A DNA stretch of 64,000 bases from Globodera rostochiensis (Eukaryota > Nematoda > Chromadorea > Rhabditida > Heteroderidae), in NCBI GenBank assembly GCA_018350325.1, contig JAEVLN010000003.1:2823101-2887100 (forward strand), given 5' to 3'. Of the stretch, positions 1-10,723 are shown piece after piece (the first letter of the stretch is position 1; each line of letters opens with the position of its first letter). Both the position numbers and the translations under genes were made by a program. The notes under the pieces were generated by a model. The model saw only the letters and a program-made list of their open reading frames with translations, was not told where the DNA came from and searched no databases.

Positions 1-2
1 AC

Positions 3-278
3 ATTGATGTCGGCGTCCGCTGCATTGTCATCGACTCGTTCTGCACGACCGTCGGTCCGATCGCGCTGGGCGACGATGTTTTCTTCACGCTTTTGTGCCT
101 GTCCATGATTTGGAGTGACGTCGATGTGCCGCTGGCGACGATTGTGCCGTCGGCGGCGGACGAAGCCGCCGCCGACGGACCGGTGGAGCCTTCCCGTTTG
201 GCCGCAGCGGACGCTGTGAAAGTGCCGGCCAAGTGGCGGCCAAATTCGCGGGCCGCGACGCGCAGAGCGGGTGCCTGA
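3..278 (+). CDS. 3' end of an unrecognised protein, cut by window edge
   Basis: One plus-strand frame is open from the first bases of the window to a TGA at 276-278. It encodes about 91 residues: a start rich in V, I, G and D (DVGVRCIVIDSF), a short hydrophobic stretch (FFTLLCLSMIW), then an Ala/Pro/Arg-rich tail. The valine/isoleucine/glycine periodicity faintly recalls left-handed beta-helix (hexapeptide) repeats, but that is only a guess. I do not recognise the family. The 5' part lies outside the window, so the start is unknown. The high GC and open frame up to the window edge favour a real last exon over chance. Confidence 0.4.
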   Translation: MDVGVRCIVIDSFCTTVGPIALGDDVFFTLLCLSMIWSDVDVPLATIVPSAADEAAADGPVEPSRLAAADAVKVPAKWRPNSRAATRRAGA

Positions 279-1113
279 AACCCCTGGGGGGTATTAGGCA
301 TTAATTAGTCTGGACACTTTAAAAAAAATTATTCCACGGAATTGTCACTACATGAGAAGGAGAAGCATAAAAGCGCATTATTTAGGTTATATTAGCTAAG
401 TGCTGCTCTGCTGAAGTGTGCGAAAAAGCCTTGGGACCCGTGCGAATGCGTTGTCAGGCGCTCGAAAACGGGTCGGGCGGGCGGCGGGTACCACCCGGCT
501 CGGGTAATTAATTTTTGAGTCGGGTTATGTCCAGGGATTAACGGTTTTATGGAGTTCCGGACGTTTTTGGGTCCGGACATTTTTTTTGCAATCCCGTTAC
601 CTGCCTGTTCCGGCATCGGCACGGGTAAAGAGATGACCAGAGTCGGGTAGGTGCAGGTTCAGGCACCCGGACACCGGCGGTATCCCGGTCGAACATTTTG
701 GAAATCCCCGGATTTTGGGGATCCGATGAGTTTGTGCGGTCTCTATTCCGCCGCACCCTTCGGCTTTTAGAATGGGGCACAAAAACGGAAATAACACTGA
801 TTTGTGAGCAGTAATGATGGGATTTATATGGCTTTTACGCGTTGGTCTGAGCATTTATGCGTAAGTTTTAATTTGGGGGATCGGCATATTTGTGCCAAAA
901 TTCGAAAAAATGCCATTTTTGGATCATATAAATGCCATCCCTACTGACTGGTCAGCCGCAGCGTGTTGTGGAAAAGCGAAGCGGTGATAAGTGAAGCCAA
1001 CAAACGAACAAACAAACCAATCCGGGGGAAAGCCAAGGCACTCTCTGTTCTGTCACTGTTATGTTTCGGGAAGCGGAGGCTGTCGTCGTCCGCTGCCGTC
1101 GCCGCCCGCTCGC
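279..1113. other. Intergenic, low-complexity GC-rich repeat DNA
   Basis: No convincing gene. From about 430 to 720 the sequence is a degenerate series of TCGGG/CCCGG-like words (for example around 467-500 and 545-585), related in style to other low-complexity elements in this window (7379, 21950, 47750). The open frames on the minus strand here are artefacts of that composition. About 850-1000 is AT-rich. The 3' UTR of the RGS gene ending at 1114 probably lies here. Confidence 0.5.
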
Positions 1114-4100
1114 CTATCTGACGGCAGATTTGCCGCGCAGAGTCGCCGTGCCGCCTGCTCCACCACCACCACCAGTGCCGTTGTTGTCGTCACGTGCCGG
1201 ACATTGCTGCTGCGGTTGTTGTTGTTGATGATGTTGGTGGTGGTGCCAAAATGGCGCCCCGGGCGGCGAGCATGACGAGTTGCGTCGGTTGCTTGTTGCC
1301 GGCGTTTGCATCATCGGCTGCCGCTGCACCGCGGTGTCGAAGGAGTTCGGCTGTGCGGTCACGCCGCATTTTGTGGCGCCGCCCGCCCCGCTTTTGGTTG
1401 CGCCAGAAGTTGTCGGAGTCTCTGCTGCGCCACGCTCCGGGCCGACGAATGAGCCGGAGCGCGAGCCGCCGGCGGAGGAAGCCCTGGCGCCGCAGGCGCT
1501 CGACGTGTTCAACGTCATAACGTACGGATAAGGCGGTTGCGTGGAGGTGGAAGCGGTGCCGGTGGAGGAGGTGAAGCGGTTTGGAAGCATAACGCGTGTG
1601 TAGGAGGGCACTTTGCGAGAAGCTTTCCGCGAGTTCATCGTCGACGACAATGAACTCTGAAATGGCTGAACGGTCGGTGGGTGAGGGGTAAATGCCCCCC
1701 CCCCGAGGGGATTCCCCCCGCAAAAAGAGGCATCCCCGGAGGGGAAAGTGTGAGAAAGCCAAATGAAAAAAACGACAAAGGGTGCGAAAAGCGCAAAAGC
1801 TTGGAAGTGAAATGTTATGGCAAAAAGAAAAACAAATTTTCATTATTTTGTAAGCGCACTGACCTTTTTCTTGGAGATGTTCACCTGTTAAAATGTTCAA
1901 GATTTGACTCCACCACAACAAAATATGCGCTGCCCGATCAGAGATCGGACGGAACGGAACGGTGTCAAGACATTTCGAGACTCGACCACCAATGTGATCG
2001 AGACTTATCGAATTTGGAAAACTTTACATCCCCTGATGTTCAAATTAGGGTTCCCCAATTTAAATGTCCGAAAACACTGACAACAGCTTAATCTCCGGCT
2101 TAAAATGAAGCGTCAACAACTGACCATGTCCCTGTACATTTCGGAGCGCAAAAATCGCTGATACGAGTCGTTTTTCATTAAGCAAAAAATGTGATCGGCC
2201 GCCTCGTCAAAGGACCACCGGTTTGGGTTGTTTCGCAAATTTTCCTCAGTGATTTCCATCACTTTGCAGTCAATGTTCACGGGGGAAGACGCGTTGGCAC
2301 CAATGAATTCGTTGTAAATTTCGGTGACCAACACAGGCACAACTTCAACAAGTATCGAGTGATTAATGCATAATAATTGTTCTTGGGGGGCTAATCCCTA
2401 CAATTTTGGAATATTTCAGTGATTGTGTCGTTCAAAAATGCCAGTTTCAAAAAATGCCGTAATAGAGAAAGGGAGGGATCACATATCCGGAACAACATCG
2501 GAGTCTACTCTGCTAATGACCATCCAGTCCCTAAGGTTTTTGTAATTTAGCTTCCGGAAATTCAAACAATTCCAAAAAATCATTTAAAAAACATAAACAG
2601 CCGATCAGTTGTGATCAAAAAAAGATTTAAGAATAAAAGTTCAAATTTATTGTCACTTACAGCGACAGCTGCATTTGCGTAACCGCTGCACCTAAAATTA
2701 AAGAGAGAAGCAAAGTGATCTAGAAGAACAAATCAAAGCATAACGATCGGGATCGAAAAGCAATTCTCGAAAAACGCTCCCATCACTTTGGGTGTAGTTT
2801 TTTCGATCAAATTACCTCCATCCAGAAGCGCAAGTTCTCGCCCGAATACTCCTGAACAAACAGCGAAAAAGGCGTGATCAGAAAATGATTTGGAATGGGC
2901 GGGGGGGGGGGAACTGATTTAGTAGAGCCCGGAATTTTGAAAAATCGTGGATCAGGATTTGGAATGTTACCAGGATTGGGATTTACCAGGATTAAAAATC
3001 CTGTTTTTTTAGGATCTCCTGATCCATGTGCCTTCGACGAAGATACCAGGATTCCGGACAGATATGGAGTACTGGAAAAGCCAGGAGTCTGTAAGCCTAA
3101 GCCTAAGCCAAGCCTAAGCCTAAGCCAAGGCTAAGCCAAGACTAAGCCAAGGCTAAGCCAAGGCTAAGCCAAGGCTAAGCCAAGGCTAAGCCAAGCCAAG
3201 CCTAAGCCTAAGATTCAGATCCGTCCGGGGACTGATTTGGAATGGACGGTGGGGGGGGCGAGGGGCACGCCCACCATCGGACCTTGTCCAGGAACTTCTG
3301 CAACGTCTCGCGCCCCAGCGGGTCCGTCAGCAGCTCCTCCAACGATTCCTCCCACTGTTTTAGTCGACGGGCGGACACGTCCGCGTACATTTTGTCGTGG
3401 TCCCAAAAGTCCACGGTGTCCGAAATCCACGGGTTCGGCTGGCCATGGAAAGGATCGGTGGCACTGCCCAATTGGACAATGAAAGTGTCGAAGAGCATCC
3501 TGTAAATGGACGGCATTTTTTGTGCCGCATAAATTGCGTGAACGCCTTCTACCGGTGGTCGTAGTATTGCAGGTAATTTTCGACCACTTTGGACGTCTTC
3601 AGCACATTTTTTGCCAGTCGATTGTGCAGGTCGGTGATCTTTAACAGAAATTTATATATATTTTTAATCTTTATTATTAATTAAACACTTCTCGTTAATT
3701 ATTTTGAATTTTGCCGTTTCCGCCCCCTCAGGGGATCCAATGTTCGACCACCCCAAAATTTGAACACACCTCAGTAATGAAATGCCCCGTCTTCTCATCG
3801 CTGCTCTAATAGCTTGAACTAGGTACCATACTGAAGTGTCTGTCCACCCTGGGACTGAAATGTCGGTCCCGGGTTTTCGCATGTTTTCGAAAATCTTTAT
3901 TTTTGCCCCTTAGTCCGGTTTTTTTGACCGGGTCAAATTAATCCCGGTCCCATACAACCCCCTAGCTTGAACTCGCGTAGAGCTTTCGACTTGGAAAGAA
4001 TTTGTAATGCAAAAAAGAGAGTTATGGCACAAAAGTGGCGGGGGGGGGGATGAATATTGGCATTTTTCCTTCCACCGCCGCCAATTTTGCCGTTTCTAAT

Positions 4101-6087
4101 CGAACCCGACACTCACCTCCGTCGTTATGGAGTCCTGGAGGCGCGTCTGACGTCTGAACCCGGGCCGCTTTTGGTATTTCACCTCTCTCAGTGAACTGCC
4201 AGCGTTTGTTGTCGTTGCTGTGACGCGGTTTTCCATTGCCCCGAGGCTGCCGCCCATTGCACCGCCGCCGGCGGCAAAAGCGGACGAAGTGCACGCCAAA
4301 GACGCGTCCGTCCCCTGAGGGTCCGTCGTCGTTGACGTCGCCCCGATGGACGCCGCCGGCGGTTGTCCGTTGCCGGCCGCTTGGGCAAGCAAAGATGTGG
4401 AGGCACTGTATTTTGGACGGCCGGAGCGGGACAGCTTGCGAAAGTCCACCTAAAAGTGAACAATGAAATCACAGATCAAAAGCAAGAAGAGATTCCATGC
4501 ACACCTCGGTGGTGTTCACACAGCCGGGCACTGGACGATGAAGCTGAACATTTTTGGCTTAGTGTACTGCTTGAACCCGTTGTGCCCCCCTCCCCTTCCC
4601 CTTAACGCACATCCCAAAAGGCCCTTTCTTGACTGTCCAGAATCTGTCGCTCCATCCGGTCCCGTTTCTTGTCCACTCTGAAACGGCATTTTTAATTTCA
4701 TTAAATTTTAATGCCCTATTTTTATGGCAAATACCATAATTTTGAAAACTGCCATTTCCACACTTTCATAATTTTGCCATATTTTAGAAGTTTGTGGAAA
4801 AAATCGAACTTATTTTTTGAGGAAAAAATCACTTGTACTGAGCCTCGGCCTGCATGAACACGAATTCCCACTTTCGGCTGAACATTTTCTGCAATTTGGC
4901 CAAGTTTTCGGCCTCAAAGTCTTCCAGCTCCAAGTGAGCTTTGTTTTGCATTGTCCGTTTGCATAAATACACCGCTAAACCGCGTGACAAAATGTACATA
5001 CTGTAGGTGGCGCGCACATTACAGTAAGCGCGCGCACGCGCTCCCTACCGTAATCCGTGTTTTCCGGCTCCCAACAATTGGAAGGCCAAAAATAGGGCGT
5101 TTGAAACCGGTAATATGTGCTGTCGTTTTTGACCGTCAACACGTGGTCATCAATCTTTAAAAAATATTAATTTCTTTACATTAATGAATAAAACACAATT
5201 TGTTAGAGTCGGGTTAGGGTTGCTCCCCGACCCTTCGGGGGGTGAGAAAGCTGGTAAGGTTCAAAATATATATTTTCTCTCGAGATCCCCTCGGGGGTTT
5301 TTGGGAGGGGGGGGGGGGAAATCGTTTAGCTTTTGCGCACTTCCAATGCACCTGAAAGACGTATCCGTGGGAGGCGAGCAAATGGGCCAAATGCAGCGCG
5401 TCGCCCAGGTCGGCGATGTCCACATTTTGGAGCAGCCAATTGACCAAGTCCTGGCCCGTGAACACGGAGGGAATTCTTCGGCGGGAATTGATTCAAATTA
5501 ATTTTTGAGAGAGAGGAAAAGCAATTCAATAAAATTACTCTCACTTTGACAGAAACGACTTCACCGTCTTGATGGGCACGCCCTCGTCCATGTTGAGCAT
5601 TTGGCTAAAATTTGTTGACAAATTAAATTAACCGGGTCATTTTGCCTTTGATTGATCAATGATCTAATTTGCCCTTACATTAGCAATTTAAATCCCAAGA
5701 GATCCCCTCCGGGGATAAAGGATTAGAGAGCTCAACTGTAAGAATTCCCCCTCCAGTACAAAGACCAAAAACTAAGGGTGTCTGCCCCAGCCCCTCCGGG
5801 GATAAAGCAACTGTAAGGTATGTGTTCCTGCAACCCCCTCCGGGGATAAAGCAACTGTAAGGTATGTGTTCCTGCAACCCCCTCCGGGGATAGAGATCAA
5901 ACTGTATTCTTGCAACCCCCTCCGGGGTAAGCCACCCCCAACTGCTGCAGCACACCGACCTGATGAGGCCTTCCATTTTGCGGTAGACAATTTGGTTGGG
6001 ATGCAGTTGCTTCTCCTCCGCATAATTGCCTTGCTGATGATTAGAGCACACCTGTTGTTGCTGTTGCTGCTGTTGTTGGACATACAT
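1114..6087 (-). CDS. R7-family regulator of G-protein signalling (DEP, R7H, GGL, RGS; EAT-16/RGS9-11-like)
   Basis: GTPase-activating protein for Gi/o or Gq alpha subunits that should pair with a G-beta-5-type subunit through its GGL domain. Exons in transcript order: 6087-5960, 5604-5545, 5475-5352, 5154-5049, 4974-4833, 4677-4611, 4543-4505, 4449-4117, 3638-3553, 3499-3283, 2851-2816, 2691-2661, 2342-2125, 1656-1114. They sum to 2130 nt, 709 residues. Landmarks: [16 protein letters not shown] before a DEP domain ([25 protein letters not shown]); [16 protein letters not shown]; the R7 signature [11 protein letters not shown]; a Ser/Thr/Ala-rich linker (exon 8); a GGL helix ([15 protein letters not shown]); NPWISD; and the RGS core [26 protein letters not shown]. 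The 180-residue C-terminal tail is Gln/His/Gly-rich. Start: the first Met after the acceptor at 6104. The frame is also open upstream to that acceptor, so a further 5' exon is possible. EAT-16 versus EGL-10 is not settled. Confidence 0.88.
3092..3212. repeat. Interstitial telomere-like (GCCTAA)n tract decaying into an 11-bp tandem repeat
   Basis: Lies in the intron between the exons at 3499-3283 and 2851-2816 of the RGS gene. It starts with GCCTAAGCCTAAGCC units, which is the nematode telomere hexamer TTAGGC read on the other strand. It then turns into repeats of roughly CTAAGCCAAGG, and ends with GCCTAAGCCTAAG again. No other array of this type is seen in the window. Confidence 0.8.
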
Positions 6088-7378
6088 TGCCTCGCCGGAG
6101 GAACTGCAGACAAAGTGATGGGGGGAAACGGAAGAGTACAATGAACAGAAGAAGAAGAAGCAGAAGGAGGAGGAGGAGGAGGAGGAGGAAGAGGAGGTGA
6201 AGGAAAATTGGTCGAATAGGCAGAATGGATGTGCAAATGGCAAATGGGCATACAGCTCGCTGAGTGTGAAGACACAGACAAAAACTCTCTGAAAACAAAA
6301 CACAAAATGGGCGCCAGCCAACAAACTTGGCGTTCTGTTTGCTTAAGCATGGAAGTGGAAGCGGACATTAAATGTGCCGGGTACATATAAATCGATATTT
6401 GGCCAAATTGGGCGGCGGCGGCCGGGGGGGGACGCGAATGATTGAAGAAGCACTTTTAAACTTTGACGGACGGACGGGGGGGGCGGGGGGGGGCTGACTG
6501 ATGCCGCTGTTAAATGTCGAAGAGAGAGAGTCATTAAGCCTGGCTGGAAGAATTGACGGCGGAAAAGCCGCTTTTTCTCCTCCGAACTCCAACAGTTTGC
6601 CTCTTGCACCGGGGAGGGGAGGGGAGAGGGGGACAATAAATATTTTTGGTCGCTGGTGGGAAAGCACCACTCTCTGCGTTCTGAGGGGATTAGGGGGGAC
6701 AGAGGGGGGGGGGGGGGGGGGGGGGATGGCTAAGACGCATAAAAACGGACGGAGACGGGAACACCCCCCCCCCAACCCCCAAACAGAAGCAGAAGACAAA
6801 ATGTCCCCCGTTTTGGACTTAATTAGTTGGGAGGGGGGGGGGGGGTTGGCTCAGATTTGGAACAGTTCGTTCAATTGGATTGGTCGAAGTTGGGGCATTC
6901 ATTCGTCCCAGAACCCGGGGATTCACTCGGGAAAACCCCCCTTTTTTAGTCTAAAATTCAAAATTTTGTCGGAAACCCCCCCCCCCCCCCATTAGTCAAA
7001 AGTCCAAAAATTTTTTAGTCGAAAAAATAAAATATTTTTCAAACAGTTTCACTGTGTGTAAAAAATAGAAAAGAATTTGTTCAAAAATATTTTCAATTTT
7101 GTTTTGAGCATTCTATTAATGACCAAATTTGCATCCTTTGCCATCGTCACCATTGGCCTCAAAAAAGGACGGAAATGACGTGGGGCGAGGAGGGAAGGGA
7201 CAGTCGTCACTCTCAGAAACCCAAAAGACGCCGGAGGGGAATAAATGACAATTGCAGTGGGGCGGCAATATGGCGGGTCGGGTGGAGGTGGGGGTGGGTG
7301 CAAACGACGGGCACGCAACTTTAGCAGAATGGTTGAGGGGGCAGCGAATGGAGAGGGGGGGGGATGAATGATTTAGAC

Positions 7379-7521
7379 TAGGGTTGCTCCCCGAGCCCTC
7401 GGGGACAAGTCGGGGGTCGGGGTTTTTCCCAGCAAAAATCCCGAAAAATTCAAAAAAGTCGGGAAACGAAAACCCCGACTAAAAAAAGTCGGGGGTTCGG
7501 GGACGGGGAGAGCAACACTAA
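7379..7521. repeat. Low-complexity palindromic element bounded by TAGGGTTGCTC
   Basis: The left end reads TAGGGTTGCTCCCCGAG; the right end (about 7500-7521) is its imperfect reverse complement. The inside is built of GTCGGGG and its complement. A second copy of the left end occurs at 5211-5240 inside an RGS intron. No coding capacity is seen. It could be a small foldback or MITE-like element, or a replication-slippage product. Confidence 0.5.
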
Positions 7522-8834
7522 TTTAGACCATAAAGGGCAATCCAAAAATGCCAAATTACGTTTAATTTTTGGAGACTAAAATGCCAGAACAATTTGATTT
7601 TAATTGATTTGGTTTGTTAATGTGGATGAAGTGCGAATGAACTCTGTCCATGGAGGAAAAGCCGCCATTCGATAGGTATATGCCACTCATGTAACTGGAT
7701 GCCGGATTTCTGGACAGTTGAGAGCCGAAAATTCCGAATGCCGGAATTCCGAATGCCGGATTCAGACGGAATTTCGGATGCCGAATTCCGGATTTTTCTG
7801 GCATCCGGTTACCACGCTGGTATATGCCAACCGGCGGCACACACTCTCCAGCTGGGCAGTTTTGGCGCCAATGTGCGAATGTTTGTGTTGTGTATGCCGG
7901 TGGGTGTCCAGGGGATCCGTCCGGACGGTGTGCGGCCGGACGGATCCGTCGTGTGCCGTCGAGTGGACGCCGGATGTCGTCTGTCTGTTGTGAGTGTGTG
8001 CAATTGTCGTCCATTGCCGAATTGTGTTTGCTTGCTGGGGCTGTCGAGTGGGGGGGGGGGGGGGAATAAACCCCCCCCCCCCCGCCCGCCGCCGTTCATC
8101 CCTCTGCTGCTGCTGCCAGCCGCCCCCCCCCCATTCTGCCAGCCTATCGATTGGCCGACCCTCCGGCGTCGCCGTCGTCGTCGTCGTCGTCGTTGGCCAA
8201 CTCTCGAGCAGCGCCGGCGGCGGCGGCGTCGTCGGCGGATGTCTCTGTGGAATGAGTGAGTGAGTGTCTTGTCTGGCCACAATGCTTTTCTCGTGCTTAT
8301 CCCGCCCCCCCCCCCCCCCGCCCCTTCTCCCATCTATCCCCCCATTCATCCAAAGAGTGAAGAATGGAAGAAGGAAGGACAACACATATTTATATATTTT
8401 GGTGGTGGTGGTGCGCCAACGGGAAATGGGTGAAAAGGACGAAGAAATAATGCCCAATATGGAAATGGGGGCGGAAGAATGAGGGGGGGGGGGAGGGGAG
8501 GGAGGGCACAACAGCGCCAGCGAATGCCGGGGGCGCCGGAGGGAATAAGCCGAGAAGGGCATTATGAAGTGCTCAAATAATATGTGTTGGTAGAACGGAA
8601 ATATTTCTCTATAATTGGTGTCAAATTGCTCGGGCCAATTGGTTGAAATGTGACGCCGCTCTCACTCAAAACAGCGCCCCGGGGGGTGTGTGGACAGTGT
8701 AAACGTTAGTAGCCCTTTCGTGTGCATAAATAGCCAATATGAAAAAAACAGTTTTGGCCGGAAGCGGGGGGACAGAAATAAAGTCAAAAAAAAAATGCGA
8801 AGTACTTTGGACTTTTTCCCAATCTTTGAAGGAC

Positions 8835-8980
8835 AAATGCCCTTCGGGGCTGACCTTTTAATGCCCTGGGGCACTGATTATTGCAGGCAAATGCCCTTCG
8901 GGGCTGCCCTTTCAATGCCCCGGGGCTGGGGGGGGGGGGAGGTGGCACTGATTATTTCAAGCAAATGCCCTGAGGGGACA
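8835..8980. repeat. Imperfect direct repeat of about 50 bp (ATGCCCTTCGGGGCTG)
   Basis: The words AAATGCCCTTCGGGGCTG and AATGCCC[T/C]GGGG occur twice in a row (about 8836-8880 and 8889-8935), and a degenerate third copy follows at 8962-8985 (AAATGCCCTGAGGGG). Each unit contains short palindromes (CCCTTCGGGG). There is no gene. Confidence 0.45.
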
Positions 8981-9719
8981 TCCAATGCCTTGTTGTGAAC
9001 AAGCGTAAATGGTGAAATTTGATTTAGATTAACCCAACTTAATGGAGCGAAAATGGGCAGAAAGTGCCAAAAATGTTTTGGCATAATAGAGAAAGTAAAA
9101 GGTACGCCCGGGGGGGGGGGGGGGGGTCAGTCGTGCGCATTTTAAACATGAACAAAATAGGGGAATTAAAAAAAGATAATAGCGATTTTTGATCGATCAG
9201 ATCGATCTTAATAATTTTTGGAAGGTCCGCTATGGTGCCGATAGATTCGGGAGTCAAAAAAACCGGTTTCGATATTCTCTTTTGTCATTTCAAGCTGCTG
9301 CCATTGGACAGAAGCTGGCCGAGTTCATCCGTCCCCTGCGGCGATCCGATCGGATTTCATTATCAGGCGACCTTCCGGACAAGGGATTTGTTAGGGGAGA
9401 GAGAAGCGGACTTTGCCAACCGAGAGAGTTTGGCGAAAGGAGAGGGGCCAAAGAGAAAACGGATGGCCAGACAGACAGTCGTCGGACAGTTCAAAAATCC
9501 ACTGAAACATCCGCCAAAGCCGTAGCAAAGAGGGGGGACTTTTGGAGTCAACAATCCGTCCCCCGGGGGGACTCTTGTGGACGAAACGAAAAGCGAAGGG
9601 ACGACGGGTGGGCTAAGTGCGCATGGATCGTCCCTAAAATCAGTCACTTCAGCCGAAACCGACCAAGAAGCAGCAAAAAGCCCCCCCCCCCCTCCCCCTC
9701 AACCTCCAATCGTTTCTTT

Positions 9720-9995
9720 CTCTTCATCATCCGGCCACATTCATCCCTTCATCCATCCATCATCCATACACTTTGATCATCCAATATATCCCATCATCCT
9801 CCATCTTTGCTTTCATCCTTATAATCCAATATACTCATCGTCCTCGATCTTCATCCGCCGTCTTCCTCATTCATCCTCATATCCATACACATTGATCATC
9901 CAATAATCCATCATCTTCCATCATCACATCTTCCTCATTCATCCTCATCATCCATACATTTATCATCCCATTCTCTTCAATTCATCATCCGTCCA
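9720..9995. repeat. Degenerate TCATCC/ATCCAT microsatellite
   Basis: Nearly the whole stretch is made of CATC, ATCC and TCAT words, with recurrent longer blocks such as CCATACACTTTGATCATCC and CCATACACATTGATCATCC. These suggest a higher-order repeat of roughly 80 to 100 bases. Confidence 0.55.
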
Positions 9996-10723
9996 ATTCC
10001 GTGTGCATTGTCTCATCCCCATCTTCACCATTTCCTCATTTACCAGTCATCGTGGTCCATTGTGAATTTGTTTATTCTCTATTTCTATTTGACTTTTATG
10101 GACCCCCCCCCCGTCCGATCGAGATATTATGCACGAATCGGACGATCAAAGCAAATGGAGAAACAATCCCCCGGGGGAAGGAACCATCTTCTGCAAAAAT
10201 GCTCGGCAAATGGACACACAATGAGTCGGTGTTTGGCCAATGGACGGATGGCTGGCTGATCAGCACCAGCAGCATCACTAAGTTTTCTGTGTCCACCACA
10301 CCAGCGCCGCCGCGTACAAGTCCAGTCCAAGTCCAACCCCCCGCCTCCCCTCCAGCATTTTTATTCACACATTTATTTGTTTGTCCACCACCAACCAACC
10401 CCCTCCCCTCCCCCCCCCCCCCCACCATCGCCGGGTTCTCCCCAATTTTTTGTTCTCCCATTCTTCCCTCAACAAATTTGTGATCGCCGCTTCCGATCAA
10501 AATCAACAAATTTTTGCTCTTCCCCTTTCGTCCGTCCCGTACGCATTCGTCACCTCTCATCCCCACACATTTCCAACTGTTTCAGCAACCACCAACAACT
10601 TGTCCTTCTTGTCCCCGTTCATCTTCACCGGTGCCGCCAGCGTTCTGCTTAAACTTCTTTGCAAAATTCCCGCAACTGCAAATTTGTCATCCTCTACCGC
10701 TGCAGGGCATTCACCCGACGACA

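Larger units (their letters stand above)
6104..10723. other. 4.6-kb stretch without a supportable gene; homopolymers and microsatellites
   Basis: Includes the putative promoter or 5' UTR side of the minus-strand RGS gene. It holds GGA/GAA repeats (6150-6200), many G or C runs of 8 to about 20 bases (6470-6490, 6706-6726, 6831-6845, 8050-8082, 8308-8320, 9109-9126), CGT/CGG triplet repeats (8165-8235), and repetitive AATTCCGAATGCCGG words (7725-7800). Long open frames here (for example 9189-9776 plus strand) lack homology, splice context or reasonable composition. The cut between upstream regulatory DNA and repeats cannot be placed by eye. Confidence 0.5.

Noticed and set aside
7762..8562. 266-codon minus-strand open frame rich in Pro, Thr and Arg
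   Set aside because: It covers poly-G/poly-C and CGT/CGG triplet repeats, and its composition follows the repeats. No Met-proximal or splice context is convincing.
9189..9776. 195-codon plus-strand open frame upstream of the 10724 gene
   Set aside because: Composition is basic and repetitive, it runs into a TCATCC microsatellite, there are no splice partners and no recognisable domain. It may be 5' UTR or chance.
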